Under the pieces are notes generated by a model, which worked only from the letters and a program-made list of their open reading frames with translations, ran no database searches and was not told the origin of the DNA. Of a stretch of 64,000 nucleotides of DNA, positions 20,189 through 28,552 are shown piece by piece. Position numbers and translations under genes: made by a program. The DNA comes from Phycobacter azelaicus (GTDB lineage: Bacteria; Pseudomonadota; Alphaproteobacteria; Rhodobacterales; Rhodobacteraceae): positions 3,008,001 to 3,072,000 of the forward strand of contig NZ_WKFH01000003.1 of the NCBI RefSeq assembly GCF_014884385.1, given 5' to 3'. Each line of letters begins with the position of its first letter. Position 1 is the stretch's first letter.

Positions 20189-22009
20189 TCAGCCGTTCGA
20201 TTTGGCCATCCGCTTGCGCTCGTGCGGGTCAAGATAGCGCTTGCGCAGGCGGATCGAGTTGGGCGTGACTTCGACCAGCTCGTCGTCGTTGATATAGGCA
20301 ATTGCTTCTTCCAGCGACAGGGTGACCGGCGTCGTCAGGCGCACGGCCTCGTCCGTGCCGGAGGCCCGCACGTTGGTTAGCTTCTTGCCCTTCAGTGGGT
20401 TCACTTCCAGATCGTTGTCGCGCGAGTGTTCACCGATGATCATGCCTGTATAGACGTCGACCTGCGCGCCGATGAACATCTTCCCCCGATCTTCGAGGTT
20501 CCACAGTGCATAGGCGACGGATTGACCGTTCTCCATGGAGATCAGAACACCTGCGCGACGCCCAGGGATCGGGCCCTTGTGCGGCGCCCAGCCATGGAAG
20601 ACGCGGTTCAGCACGCCAGTACCGCGGGTGTCGGTCAGAAATTCGCCGTGATAGCCAATGAGCCCGCGGGAGGGGACATGAGCTATGATCCGGGTCTTGC
20701 CCGCGCCGGCAGGTTTCATCTCGACCAGTTCACCCTTGCGGGCGCCGGTCAGTTTCTCGATCACCGCGCCGGAGTATTCGTCATCGACGTCGATGGTGGC
20801 TTCCTCGATGGGTTCCATCGTCTGGCCGTCTTCTTCGCGCATGATCACCTGCGGTCGGGAGATTGACAGCTCGAACCCTTCGCGGCGCATGTTTTCGATC
20901 AGAACACCCATCTGCAGTTCGCCGCGGCCCGAAACCTCAAACGCCTCACCGCCGGGGGTGTCGGCGATCTTGATGGCGACGTTGCTTTCGGCTTCTTTCA
21001 TCAGCCGGTCACGGATCACCCGCGATTGCACCTTTTTGCCATCACGGCCCGCGAGCGGGCTGTCGTTGATGCCGAACGTCACGGTGATGGTGGGGGGGTC
21101 GATCGGTTGTGCATCCAGCGGCTCGTCCACGGCGAGGGCGCAGATGGTGTCGGCCACGGTCGCCTTGGCCATCCCCGCGATGGAAACGATATCGCCGGCC
21201 TGGGCTTCTTCGATGTCTTGCTGGGCAAGACCACGGAACGCCTGGATGCGGGTAACACGAAACTGTTCGATTTTCTGACCCACGCGGGTCAGGGCCTGAA
21301 CGGTGGCCCCGACTTTCAGCGTGCCGGATTCAACACGGCCAGTCAGCAGCCGTCCTACGAAGGGGTCGCTGCCGAGGGTGGTGGCCAGCATACGGAAGTC
21401 TTCGCCCTGACGTTTGATCTGCTTGGGCTCGGGCACGTGGTTCACGATCAGGTTGAACAGCGCGTGCAGATCCTTGCGGGGACCGTCCAGTTCGGCATCG
21501 GCCCAGCCGTTGCGGCCCGAAGCATACATGTGGGGGAAGTCGAGCTGGTCTTCGGTTGCATCGAGCGATGCAAAAAGATCAAAACACTCGTCCAGCGCCC
21601 GGTCCGGTTCGGCGTCGGGCTTGTCCACCTTGTTCAGCACAACGATGGGGCGCAGGCCCAGGGCCAGCGCTTTGGACGTCACGAATTTGGTCTGCGGCAT
21701 CGGGCCTTCGGCAGCATCGACCAGCAGCACAACGCCGTCCACCATCGACAGGATACGCTCCACCTCGCCGCCAAAGTCGGCGTGGCCGGGGGTGTCGACA
21801 ATATTGATCCGGGTGCCTTTCCATTCGACAGAGGTCGGTTTGGCAAAGATGGTGATGCCCCGCTCGCGCTCCAGGTCGTTGCTGTCCATGGCGCGTTCCG
21901 CCACAGCCTGGTTTTCGCGGAAGGCGCCGGATTGTTTGAGCAATTCGTCGACGAGGGTGGTTTTCCCGTGGTCCACGTGTGCAATGATCGCAATGTTGCG
22001 CAGGTCCAT
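20189..22009 (-). CDS. typA: Ribosome-binding GTPase TypA/BipA
   Basis: A 606-residue translational GTPase of the TypA/BipA family that works in 50S assembly and stress adaptation. The G domain shows [16 protein letters not shown] (G1), [15 protein letters not shown] (G2), [16 protein letters not shown] (G3) and [13 protein letters not shown] (G4). Domains II and III follow, and the BipA-specific C-terminal end is seen in [20 protein letters not shown]. Length matches the family. It is transcribed convergently to alaS. Confidence 0.97.
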   Translation of the reverse strand: MDLRNIAIIAHVDHGKTTLVDELLKQSGAFRENQAVAERAMDSNDLERERGITIFAKPTSVEWKGTRINIVDTPGHADFGGEVERILSMVDGVVLLVDAAEGPMPQTKFVTSKALALGLRPIVVLNKVDKPDAEPDRALDECFDLFASLDATEDQLDFPHMYASGRNGWADAELDGPRKDLHALFNLIVNHVPEPKQIKRQGEDFRMLATTLGSDPFVGRLLTGRVESGTLKVGATVQALTRVGQKIEQFRVTRIQAFRGLAQQDIEEAQAGDIVSIAGMAKATVADTICALAVDEPLDAQPIDPPTITVTFGINDSPLAGRDGKKVQSRVIRDRLMKEAESNVAIKIADTPGGEAFEVSGRGELQMGVLIENMRREGFELSISRPQVIMREEDGQTMEPIEEATIDVDDEYSGAVIEKLTGARKGELVEMKPAGAGKTRIIAHVPSRGLIGYHGEFLTDTRGTGVLNRVFHGWAPHKGPIPGRRAGVLISMENGQSVAYALWNLEDRGKMFIGAQVDVYTGMIIGEHSRDNDLEVNPLKGKKLTNVRASGTDEAVRLTTPVTLSLEEAIAYINDDELVEVTPNSIRLRKRYLDPHERKRMAKSNG

Positions 22010-22122
22010 GACGTCAGCCTTTGTAAGGAAGTTGCGCCGCGCATAGCCCGATCCCGGCCCGAAGGCCAGCGAAAATGCACATTCATCTTTCCCCGGCGCT
22101 GCGCCGCTGCGCGCATTGGGTG

Positions 22123-22458
22123 TCAGTGCCCTGATGATGATGAGAACAGGTGTATCACCAGAATACCTGCAAGGATCATTGCCATGCCCAGAACAGCCGG
22201 CAGATCAAGCCGCTGCCCAAAGACGACATAGCCGATCACAGCAATGAGAACGATGCCGAGCCCTGACCAGATTGCGTAGACAATGCCGACCGGCATGACC
22301 TTGAGCGTGAGGCCGAGCATGTAAAAAGAAAAACCATAGGCAAAGAGAACGATAAGCGATGGCACCAATCGCGTGAACTGTTGGCTGGCCTGAAGCGCGG
22401 TTGTGCCGATTGTTTCGGCGGCAACGGCGACAACGAGGAAAATGTAGTGCATTGGCAT
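22123..22458 (-). CDS. SMR-family small multidrug (or guanidinium) exporter
   Basis: A 111-residue four-helix inner-membrane transporter of the small multidrug resistance family. The conserved Glu of helix 1 is present in IFLVVAVAAETIGTTALQAS, and the family segment VVFGQRLDLPAVLGMAMILAGILVIHL closes the protein. The start at 22458 follows an AGGGA ribosome-binding site; an alternative ATG is 6 bp downstream. Members export quaternary cations or guanidinium as H+ antiporters. I looked for a guanidine riboswitch in its leader and saw none, so a multidrug (EmrE-like) role is slightly favoured. It precedes typA on the same strand by 113 bp. Confidence 0.85.
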   Translation of the reverse strand: MPMHYIFLVVAVAAETIGTTALQASQQFTRLVPSLIVLFAYGFSFYMLGLTLKVMPVGIVYAIWSGLGIVLIAVIGYVVFGQRLDLPAVLGMAMILAGILVIHLFSSSSGH

Positions 22459-22703
22459 CTGAACGATCCCTGCTGAATAGACTGTCGAGGTATGCCTCTG
22501 ATCTGCAGTCTGAGTAGCTGAGAGGCCCAACCGGTGCCAGCCCAGAAACGACAAAGCTGCTCAGAATACGCATGGAGCGGCTGTCGGGCAGGGCCCGAGA
22601 GATCGACTTGTTCAAGAATCTTCAGACCATGGAAACTTTTAATGGAATTGGTAACGGAATGTGAACAGGCGGTGGTTTAACACGGAGTTTGAAAGGACGT
22701 CTT

Positions 22704-23003
22704 ATGCGGAAATGGTTTCTTGGGTTAGCGGCATTTTTGGCTGTGGGCTTATCCCCACTGCTGGCGCTTGCTGCGCATCAGGGGCTGAGCATCGGCGAGC
22801 CTGTTTTGGTGATTTCCGCACCGTGGCGTGAGGATGCTGCCGATGTGATCAGACGAGCGGGGCTGCAAGAGATCTCTCCTGAACGCGCGCTCTTTGGGGC
22901 TTTGACAGCCCTGAGCGACGCTTCCGAAGTGGAGCGTTTAAAGAACAACGGGGCTTGGTTCGTTGTCGATGGACGACTGATAGCGCAGCTGTGCGCTGAG
23001 TGA
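22704..23003 (+). CDS. Small exported or membrane-anchored protein, unknown
   Basis: A 99-residue protein with an N-terminal hydrophobic signal (MRKWFLGLAAFLAVGLSPLLALA) and an ALAAHQG cleavage-like site. The rest is a compact acidic-basic domain with GEPVLVISAPWREDAADVIRRAG, which I do not recognise. The ATG at 22704 follows a GAAAGGA ribosome-binding site. It lies 28 bp before the chemoreceptor start on the same strand and is probably co-transcribed, which raises the possibility of a periplasmic partner for it; that is only inference. Confidence 0.6.
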   Translation: MRKWFLGLAAFLAVGLSPLLALAAHQGLSIGEPVLVISAPWREDAADVIRRAGLQEISPERALFGALTALSDASEVERLKNNGAWFVVDGRLIAQLCAE

Positions 23004-23031
23004 ATGAAAGTTGAATAGGGGACGCATTGCA

Positions 23032-24621
23032 ATGCGGACATTGGTAGAAAAGGCGAAGGGCGCTGGCCGCGGCTCGGGTGCAGATGGTGCAAGCCAGCAG
23101 TTTCAGCGGCTGACGGGTATGGCCCTGGTGCCGGTTCCAGCGCTTGTCGCCTACTTTGTGAATGGCGCAGTTTCATGGTGGATGATTGGCATTCTCAGCC
23201 TCGGGCTCGGTGTGTTGGCACTTCTGTCTGGGGGAATGGCGAAGAATACCCGCGACTACGTGATCAGCTTTTGCCTGATCGGACACAGCATCCTCTTTAC
23301 AACGTCGTTCTCAGGCCACCCTTGGCAGCTTGACAGCCACATGCTGTTCTTTGCGCTTCTTGCTGTTGTTGCGACGCTGCACAACATGGGCGCGGTGGTA
23401 TTTGCCACCGGGCTGATTGCCGTGCATCACCTATCGTTCAGCCTTCTTATGCCCAGCCTGGTCTATCCGGGCGGCTCCGTGCTCGAAAGCGTTGAGCGTA
23501 CGGTCATGCATGCTGTGATCGTACTGGTGGAGGCCGGGATCCTGCTTGTGAGCATCAAACAGCGTGCTGAGGCACAGAAAGAGCTCGAAACTCAGCAGCA
23601 GAAATTGCAGGAAGAAGCTGCCAAAGCCGAAGAAGCCCAGGAAGAGGCCATGCGGGCCAAGCGCGACACAGAGACTGTTGTGCATGTCTTTGACACCAGC
23701 CTGCAGACCATGGCGTCGGGCAATCTGAGCACGCGCATCATCAACGACTTCCCGGCTGAATATGAAAGCATGAAGACCAACTTCAACGCTCTTGCCGACA
23801 GCCTGAACCAGGGCCTCGGCATGGCAATGTCGATTTCCGGTGAGTTCCGGAGCAATGCTCAGGCCGTATCGGACTCCGTCCAAAGCCTGTCAACGAGAAC
23901 CGAGTCACAGGCGGCCACACTGACAGAAACGACTTCCGCCCTTCAGGAGCTGAGTGAATCGGTCAAGAAGAGCGCGATGGACTCGGGCAAAGCGGCTGAG
24001 AACGCCCGGAGCGCCTACAATGGCGCGGTCGAGAACGGCGATCTGATGAGTGCTGCAGTTGAGGCGATGGGAAATATCGAGAAGTCTTCGAGCGAAATTT
24101 CGACCATCATCAACGTGATTGAGGACATTTCCTTCCAGACCAACCTTCTGGCGCTGAACGCGGGCGTTGAAGCGGCTCGTGCCGGGGAAAGCGGTCGTGG
24201 CTTTGCGGTTGTTGCCGCCGAAGTCCGCACACTGGCCCAGCGTACTGCAGATGCCGCGAACGAAGTGAAGTCTCTGATCGGTACCAGCGCGCTGCAGGTG
24301 AAAGAAGGCTCGGAACTGGTGAACCGTGCTGGAAGCGCACTGCAGAATATCGTTGAGCGTGTCTCCGAAACAAATGAACTGATCGAGCAGATCTCCGGAA
24401 CGTCAAACGATCAGGCGTCTGCGCTGTCGGAAATGGCAACGGCTCTCAGCACGTTGGACGGGGCGACCCAGACCAATGCTGCCATGGTTGAAGAAATGAC
24501 CGCCATGAGCATGACAATGGACAGCAAGGCGCGTGAGCTGGCGGACACTCTGTCCAAGTTCGAACTTGACCACGACTCTGGTGAACAGGCGTTGGACAAC
24601 AGCATGCGTTTTGCGGGTTAA
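23032..24621 (+). CDS. Methyl-accepting chemotaxis protein with membrane-embedded sensor
   Basis: A 529-residue chemoreceptor. The first 180 residues form about six membrane helices with no large periplasmic loop; several conserved polar residues sit in them, including [20 protein letters not shown] and VHHLSF. A cytoplasmic coiled coil rich in Glu, Ala and Gln leads into a HAMP-like region ([15 protein letters not shown]). The methyl-accepting domain ends in the invariant signalling tip [28 protein letters not shown] hairpin with [17 protein letters not shown]. The ATG at 23032 follows AGGGGAC. No other che or flagellar genes are nearby. The signal sensed is unknown. Confidence 0.9.
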   Translation: MRTLVEKAKGAGRGSGADGASQQFQRLTGMALVPVPALVAYFVNGAVSWWMIGILSLGLGVLALLSGGMAKNTRDYVISFCLIGHSILFTTSFSGHPWQLDSHMLFFALLAVVATLHNMGAVVFATGLIAVHHLSFSLLMPSLVYPGGSVLESVERTVMHAVIVLVEAGILLVSIKQRAEAQKELETQQQKLQEEAAKAEEAQEEAMRAKRDTETVVHVFDTSLQTMASGNLSTRIINDFPAEYESMKTNFNALADSLNQGLGMAMSISGEFRSNAQAVSDSVQSLSTRTESQAATLTETTSALQELSESVKKSAMDSGKAAENARSAYNGAVENGDLMSAAVEAMGNIEKSSSEISTIINVIEDISFQTNLLALNAGVEAARAGESGRGFAVVAAEVRTLAQRTADAANEVKSLIGTSALQVKEGSELVNRAGSALQNIVERVSETNELIEQISGTSNDQASALSEMATALSTLDGATQTNAAMVEEMTAMSMTMDSKARELADTLSKFELDHDSGEQALDNSMRFAG

Positions 24622-24659
24622 CATCCCGGCGCTTCGGTGCGATCCGGAGGGTTCAAATG

Positions 24660-24691
24660 AAAAGGGGCAGTGCCGCGGCACTGCCCCTTTT
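24660..24691. terminator. Bidirectional terminator between convergent genes
   Basis: A perfect 32-bp inverted repeat: an A4 run, GGGGCAGTGCC and its complement, then T4. It lies between the chemoreceptor stop and the stop of the reverse tandem-HD gene, and is a good terminator for both strands. Confidence 0.9.
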
Positions 24692-24708
24692 GAGATTCTG
24701 AAGACAGG

Positions 24709-25878
24709 TTAGACCCGTCCGGCCTGTTCGAACCAGGGACGAACCTCTGCAAGGACATGGTCCCAGACGCCCGGAGCGCCACGGGCGACCTTTTGTCCAA
24801 CCCGCTCCTCAAGTTGATGCAGGTTCACATCGTATTCCACCCAACTGCCACCGCCGTTCAGAAGGTTCAGAAACAGCGGCTGCACCCGGTCGATGGATTT
24901 GGCGAAAATTGCATCCGTGCTCTGGGCGGCTTCAAACTCGGTCCAGAGGGCGTGAAAAAGCGCTGATTGAGGCGCGGGAAGAAGCCCGAACAGACGCTCG
25001 GCTGCCGCTGCTTCCTTGGCCTCGATTGCGGCGAGGGCCACTGCATCCTGAACGCCGTGAATGGGTGTGTCCCCGGCGTCGATTTCTACGATGTCATGCA
25101 AAAGCAACATCTGTAGAACGCGCGAAGGATCAATGTCATGAGCTGCGTGTTCGGCCAAGACCCAGCCATGGAGCATGATATGCCAACTGTGCTCGGCAGA
25201 GTTTTCATGGCGACTGCCGTCGCCAAGTTTCGAGGCGCGCAGTACACGCTTCAAAGCGTCGGCTTCGTTCAAAAATGCGATGCGGGCGGCCAGATCCGGG
25301 CAGCTTTCTGTGTTTGCTTCGCCAAGCAGGTTTTTTGCATGGTGAAAAGCCTTGGGAAAGCTGTGCTCCAAGGCGGTGGCGCGCCCCACGGTCAGGTTTT
25401 GGCGAACCACATCAATGTGAAAATCGGGCACGCGCTCGCAATAGAGCGTTTGAAAAATCGGCTGGCAGTGGTCCAGTTGCTTTGCAAAGCGCGCATCTGG
25501 CGTCTGGGCCGCCTCGAATTCCAGCCAAAGGGACAGAAGGGCATCGCCCTGATCCTTTGGCAGAAGCCCGAACAGGCGTCGTGCCGCAGCCGCTTCTGCG
25601 ATTTCCACGGCAGCCCAATCCACGTCATTGGTGATCGGGTGATCGCCCACATCGATTTCCACCAAGTCGTGGAGGAGGAGCATCTGGATGACGCGGTCTA
25701 CATCCACTTCGGGTTCTGCGAAAGGGGCAAGAGCCATGGCATAAAGCGCTAGATGCCAGCTGTGTTCTGCCGAATTCTCAACCCGCGAGCCGTCTAAGAT
25801 CAGGTTTTGCCGTTCTATGCGGCGGAGTTTTTCCGCTTCGCGCAGGAATGTGAACTGTGCATCAAGCCGTGCGTTCAC
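24709..25878 (-). CDS. Tandem HD-domain phosphohydrolase (two YfbR/HDDC2-like units)
   Basis: A 389-residue protein made of two similar HD domains in a row. Unit 1 has ENSAEHSWH (His39) and QMLLLHDLVEIDVGD (His70-Asp71) with a late Asp136 in AKQLDHCQP. Unit 2 has ENSAEHSWH (His230) and QMLLLHDIVEIDAGD (His261-Asp262) with AKSIDRVQP. Both therefore keep the H...HD...D metal set of YfbR/HDDC2-type 5'-deoxynucleotidases, which are normally about 190-residue single-domain proteins that form dimers. The sharing of motifs points to an internal gene duplication giving a covalent dimer. The start overlaps the preceding small gene by 4 bp (ATGA). Substrate is unproven. Confidence 0.85.
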   Translation of the reverse strand: MNARLDAQFTFLREAEKLRRIERQNLILDGSRVENSAEHSWHLALYAMALAPFAEPEVDVDRVIQMLLLHDLVEIDVGDHPITNDVDWAAVEIAEAAAARRLFGLLPKDQGDALLSLWLEFEAAQTPDARFAKQLDHCQPIFQTLYCERVPDFHIDVVRQNLTVGRATALEHSFPKAFHHAKNLLGEANTESCPDLAARIAFLNEADALKRVLRASKLGDGSRHENSAEHSWHIMLHGWVLAEHAAHDIDPSRVLQMLLLHDIVEIDAGDTPIHGVQDAVALAAIEAKEAAAAERLFGLLPAPQSALFHALWTEFEAAQSTDAIFAKSIDRVQPLFLNLLNGGGSWVEYDVNLHQLEERVGQKVARGAPGVWDHVLAEVRPWFEQAGRV

Positions 25879-26126
25879 GTCTTGTCGCCTTGTTGCCGAG
25901 CTTCGGCTTCGGCCTGCAATGTTGCAATCTTCTGGTTCAGGAAATCGCGCGCCTTGCGTTCCGCGAGGCGCACGCGAACCTCGGTGAGAAAGGCCTCCTC
26001 GAGGGATTGAGACGCTGCACCGAGGACCTGACCAACTTCGACGTAAAGCCGATCTTCGCCGATTGCGTCCTGTATCTTGAGCGTATCGACGGCCAGTTTC
26101 TGTGCCAGCGTCTCGATCGTTCCCAT
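25875..26126 (-). CDS. Conserved small protein, unknown
   Basis: An 83-residue, mostly helical, soluble protein without a signal or membrane segment. It is rich in Ala, Glu and Leu; the second half (EEAFLTEVRVRLAERKARDF onward) may form a coiled coil. I do not recognise the family. It is translationally coupled on both sides: its ATG overlaps the hydrolase stop by 1 base (TGATG), and its stop overlaps the tandem-HD start by 4 bases (ATGA). That tight packing supports it as a real gene working with its neighbours. Confidence 0.7.
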   Translation of the reverse strand: MGTIETLAQKLAVDTLKIQDAIGEDRLYVEVGQVLGAASQSLEEAFLTEVRVRLAERKARDFLNQKIATLQAEAEARQQGDKT

Positions 26127-26779
26127 CAGCGGGTGGTCTCAGTCAGGCGGCGTTTGACATAATCGCTGACATTGCCGATCAGCGTATCCATGTGTGGCTC
26201 CTGGAAGAAGTGATCGGCGCCTTCAACCTCGGTATGGGTGATGGTGATGCCCTTCTGCTCGTGCAGCTTGTTCACCAGGTTCACCGTATCGGCAGGCGGC
26301 GCCACACGGTCGGCGGTGCCGTTGATGATCAGGCCTGAGGACGGGCAGGGGGCGAGGAAGGAGAAGTCATACATGTTCGCAGGCGGCGCCACCGAGATGA
26401 ACCCGGTGATTTCCGGGCGCCGCATCAAAAGCTGCATGCCAATCCAGGCCCCAAAGGAAAACCCGGCAACCCAGCAGTGTTTGGAGTTGTTGTTCATCGA
26501 CTGCAGGTAATCCAGCGCCGATGCCGCATCGGAAAGCTCGCCCACACCTTGGTCGTATTCACCCTGGCTTCGCCCCACGCCGCGGAAGTTAAAGCGCAAC
26601 ACGGTAAAGCCCATGTTGTAGAAGGCGTAATGCAGATTGTAGACGACCTTGTTGTTCATCGTGCCGCCGAACTGCGGGTGTGGGTGCAGAACGATCGCGA
26701 TGGGGGCGTCTTTTTCTTTCTGGGGGTGATAGCGGCCTTCCAGGCGGCCTTCGGGTCCGGGGAAAATGACCTCAGGCAT
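26126..26779 (-). CDS. Alpha/beta hydrolase (COG2945-like)
   Basis: A 217-residue serine hydrolase. The oxyanion region HPHPQFGGTMNNKVV is followed by RFNFRGVGRSQGEYDQG, the nucleophile elbow AGFSFGAWIG (GxSxG), an acid Asp in IINGTADRVAPP and the catalytic His in VEGADHFFQEP. These positions match the small COG2945 esterase-like group. The frame is open to 26986 but the ATG at 26779 begins the conserved fold. It is the first gene of a three-gene operon and divergent from iscR. Natural substrate unknown. Confidence 0.85.
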   Translation of the reverse strand: MPEVIFPGPEGRLEGRYHPQKEKDAPIAIVLHPHPQFGGTMNNKVVYNLHYAFYNMGFTVLRFNFRGVGRSQGEYDQGVGELSDAASALDYLQSMNNNSKHCWVAGFSFGAWIGMQLLMRRPEITGFISVAPPANMYDFSFLAPCPSSGLIINGTADRVAPPADTVNLVNKLHEQKGITITHTEVEGADHFFQEPHMDTLIGNVSDYVKRRLTETTR

Positions 26780-26828
26780 GTAAGCTTCGTTCCTACTCTG
26801 AATTTCCAAAACTGCCGGTCGGGGAAAC

Positions 26829-26865
26829 TTGACGAATTCCCTAGGGCACCTTAGAACTGTTCTAA
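26829..26865 (+). promoter_or_regulatory. iscR/suf promoter with perfect 15-bp palindrome
   Basis: A -35-like TTGACG (26829-26834) is followed after 17 bp by TAGAAC as a weak -10. The -10 lies inside a perfect dyad TTAGAAC-T-GTTCTAA (26851-26865). The position, over the -10 of the gene for the operon regulator, is right for a repressor operator. IscR of Rhodobacterales is known to autoregulate through an upstream element; whether this dyad is that element is inferred. Confidence 0.55.
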
Positions 26866-26969
26866 TTGCTGCGGGCCCCTGTGGCCCACATGCTGTCAAG
26901 CTGAGATATGCGTTGCAGCACTCAAGGTCAATGTTTTCGCGGCGCGGGCTGCCATTTGGGAGAATAGAA

Positions 26970-27431
26970 ATGAAGCTATCGACCAAGGGACGATATGCAA
27001 TGGTGGCGCTGGCCGATATTGCCTTGCAGCCCGAAGGCTCTTTGGTCGTGCTTGCGGATATTTCGAAACGCCAGGATATTTCGCTTCCTTACCTAGAGCA
27101 GCTCTTTGTCAAGCTGCGGCGCGCGGAACTCGTCTCTTCGGTGCGCGGTCCGGGTGGCGGCTATCGCTTGGCCAAACCAACGTCTGAGATTCGCGTGGTG
27201 GATGTTCTGGCTGCGGTGGATGAAACCGTGGATGCGATGCACAAGGGGGCAGGGGCCTCGGGCGGTGCCTCAGGATCCCGCGCGCAATCGCTTACGAACC
27301 GTTTGTGGCAGAGCCTTTCTGCACAGGTCTATGTGTTTTTGCACCAAACACGCCTGTCTGACGTGATCGAGAATGAACTAGCCCCCTGTCCGGCGGTGCC
27401 GAACCTTTTTGCTGTCGTGGACGCTGAATAA
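26970..27431 (+). CDS. iscR: Rrf2-family regulator IscR (Rhodobacterales type)
   Basis: A 153-residue winged-helix Rrf2 regulator that heads the suf operon. The N-terminus MKLSTKGRYAMVALADIA and the recognition region ISLPYLEQLFVKLRRAELV and SVRGPGGGYRLA are typical IscR. The loop that in E. coli IscR holds the three [2Fe-2S] cysteines is HKGAGASGGASGSRAQSLTN here and contains none. The only cysteine is Cys140 near the C-terminus (ELAPCPAVP). Rhodobacter sphaeroides IscR is known to be an iron-sulfur repressor with a single cysteine, so this protein probably binds its cluster in the same unusual way and represses suf when clusters are plentiful. Start chosen at the ATG after GGGAG. Confidence 0.92.
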   Translation: MKLSTKGRYAMVALADIALQPEGSLVVLADISKRQDISLPYLEQLFVKLRRAELVSSVRGPGGGYRLAKPTSEIRVVDVLAAVDETVDAMHKGAGASGGASGSRAQSLTNRLWQSLSAQVYVFLHQTRLSDVIENELAPCPAVPNLFAVVDAE

Positions 27432-27493
27432 GACTGACCTCTGTGAAGCCTTGCGAGCCAGTACTCTGGCTGGCATTTCGAAAAGATGAGTGT

Positions 27494-28537
27494 ATGAAAC
27501 GGGTTTATCTCGATCACAACGCAACAACACCGCTAAGAGCGGAGGCGCGTGATGCAATGATCGCCGCGATGGAGATTTGCGGGAACCCGTCGTCTGTCCA
27601 TGCCGAAGGGCGCGCGGCCAAGTCGTTGATTGAACGAAGCCGCGCGCAAATCGCCGAAGCCATCGGCGCGGACGGGGCCGACATTGTATTTACCTCTGGC
27701 TCAACCGAGGGTGCGGCGCTGGCGATGGCGGGGCGCGGTCTGCTCGGCTGTGGGGTTGAACATGATGCCGTAAGAGCTTGGATTGTTGAGGATCTTTCTG
27801 CGACTTCAGGTGGTGTGGTTGCGGTGCCTGAACCGGAAAAGAGCGCCCTGCAATTGGCCAACTCAGAAACCGGTGTGATACAAGATTTGCCCCAAGGGCT
27901 AGCGGTGAGCGATGCTACACAGGCCTTTGGCAAGCTGCCGGTTGCCTTCAATTGGCTCGGTGTCGAGATGGCGCTTATCTCCGCTCATAAACTCGGTGGT
28001 CCGAAGGGCTGCGGAGCGCTGGTCCTGAAACGCGGCACGGACCTGGCTGCCCAGATCAAGGGGGGCGGTCAGGAAATGGGACGCCGATCGGGCACCGAAA
28101 ACGTGATCGGGATCGCAGGTTTTGCCGCCGCCGCATGTGCTGCCGCGCGCGATCTTGCCGATGGAAAATGGGACCGCATCGCAGAACTTAGAAATATTCT
28201 AGAAAATGAGCTTGCAGCGGGCGCGCCGGAGACTATTTTTGTCGGGAAAGAGTCAAAACGCCTGCCCAATACCTCATGTTTTGCGACCCCAGGCTGGAAG
28301 GGCGAGACGCAGGTCATGCAGATGGATTTGGCCGGGTTTGCCATCAGCGCAGGCAGCGCCTGCTCCAGCGGCAAGGTGCGCGCCAGCGCTGTGCTGACCG
28401 CTATGGGATATGACGAGACGACCGCTCAGGGCGCCATCCGGGTGTCGCTTGGGCTCGATACAACCGAAGATGATGTGCTGCGCTTTGCCAAGGCGTGGCT
28501 TGAGAAACAAAAGAAACATCGCGCCCGCGCGGCGTGA
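27494..28537 (+). CDS. Class V cysteine desulfurase (IscS/NifS type)
   Basis: A 347-residue PLP enzyme that takes sulfur from cysteine as an enzyme persulfide. It begins MKRVYLDHNATTPLRAEARD. The PLP Schiff-base lysine is Lys166 in ISAHKLGGPKGCGAL, and the catalytic Cys290 lies in SAGSACSSGKVRAS, the flexible loop typical of group I (IscS/NifS) desulfurases. It is somewhat shorter than E. coli IscS (404) and lacks a CxxC-like or SufE-dependent feature. Together with sufS at the other end it gives the operon two desulfurases. It follows iscR by 62 bp. Confidence 0.9.
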   Translation: MKRVYLDHNATTPLRAEARDAMIAAMEICGNPSSVHAEGRAAKSLIERSRAQIAEAIGADGADIVFTSGSTEGAALAMAGRGLLGCGVEHDAVRAWIVEDLSATSGGVVAVPEPEKSALQLANSETGVIQDLPQGLAVSDATQAFGKLPVAFNWLGVEMALISAHKLGGPKGCGALVLKRGTDLAAQIKGGGQEMGRRSGTENVIGIAGFAAAACAAARDLADGKWDRIAELRNILENELAAGAPETIFVGKESKRLPNTSCFATPGWKGETQVMQMDLAGFAISAGSACSSGKVRASAVLTAMGYDETTAQGAIRVSLGLDTTEDDVLRFAKAWLEKQKKHRARAA

Positions 28538-28552
28538 CTGCAGGAGAAGATC

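Noticed and set aside
21026..22231. Long forward ORF (401 codons) over typA
   Set aside because: Antisense to a fully motif-supported BipA GTPase; no recognisable protein.
22459..22560. Possible guanidine riboswitch in front of the SMR exporter
   Set aside because: A GCCTCT/AGAGGC stem exists, but I could not find the paired ACGR-loop hairpins of mini-ykkC or other guanidine motifs.
22625..22665. CtrA-type site upstream of the chemoreceptor pair
   Set aside because: TTAA is followed by GTAAC at 8 rather than 7 bp and lacks the second full half-site.
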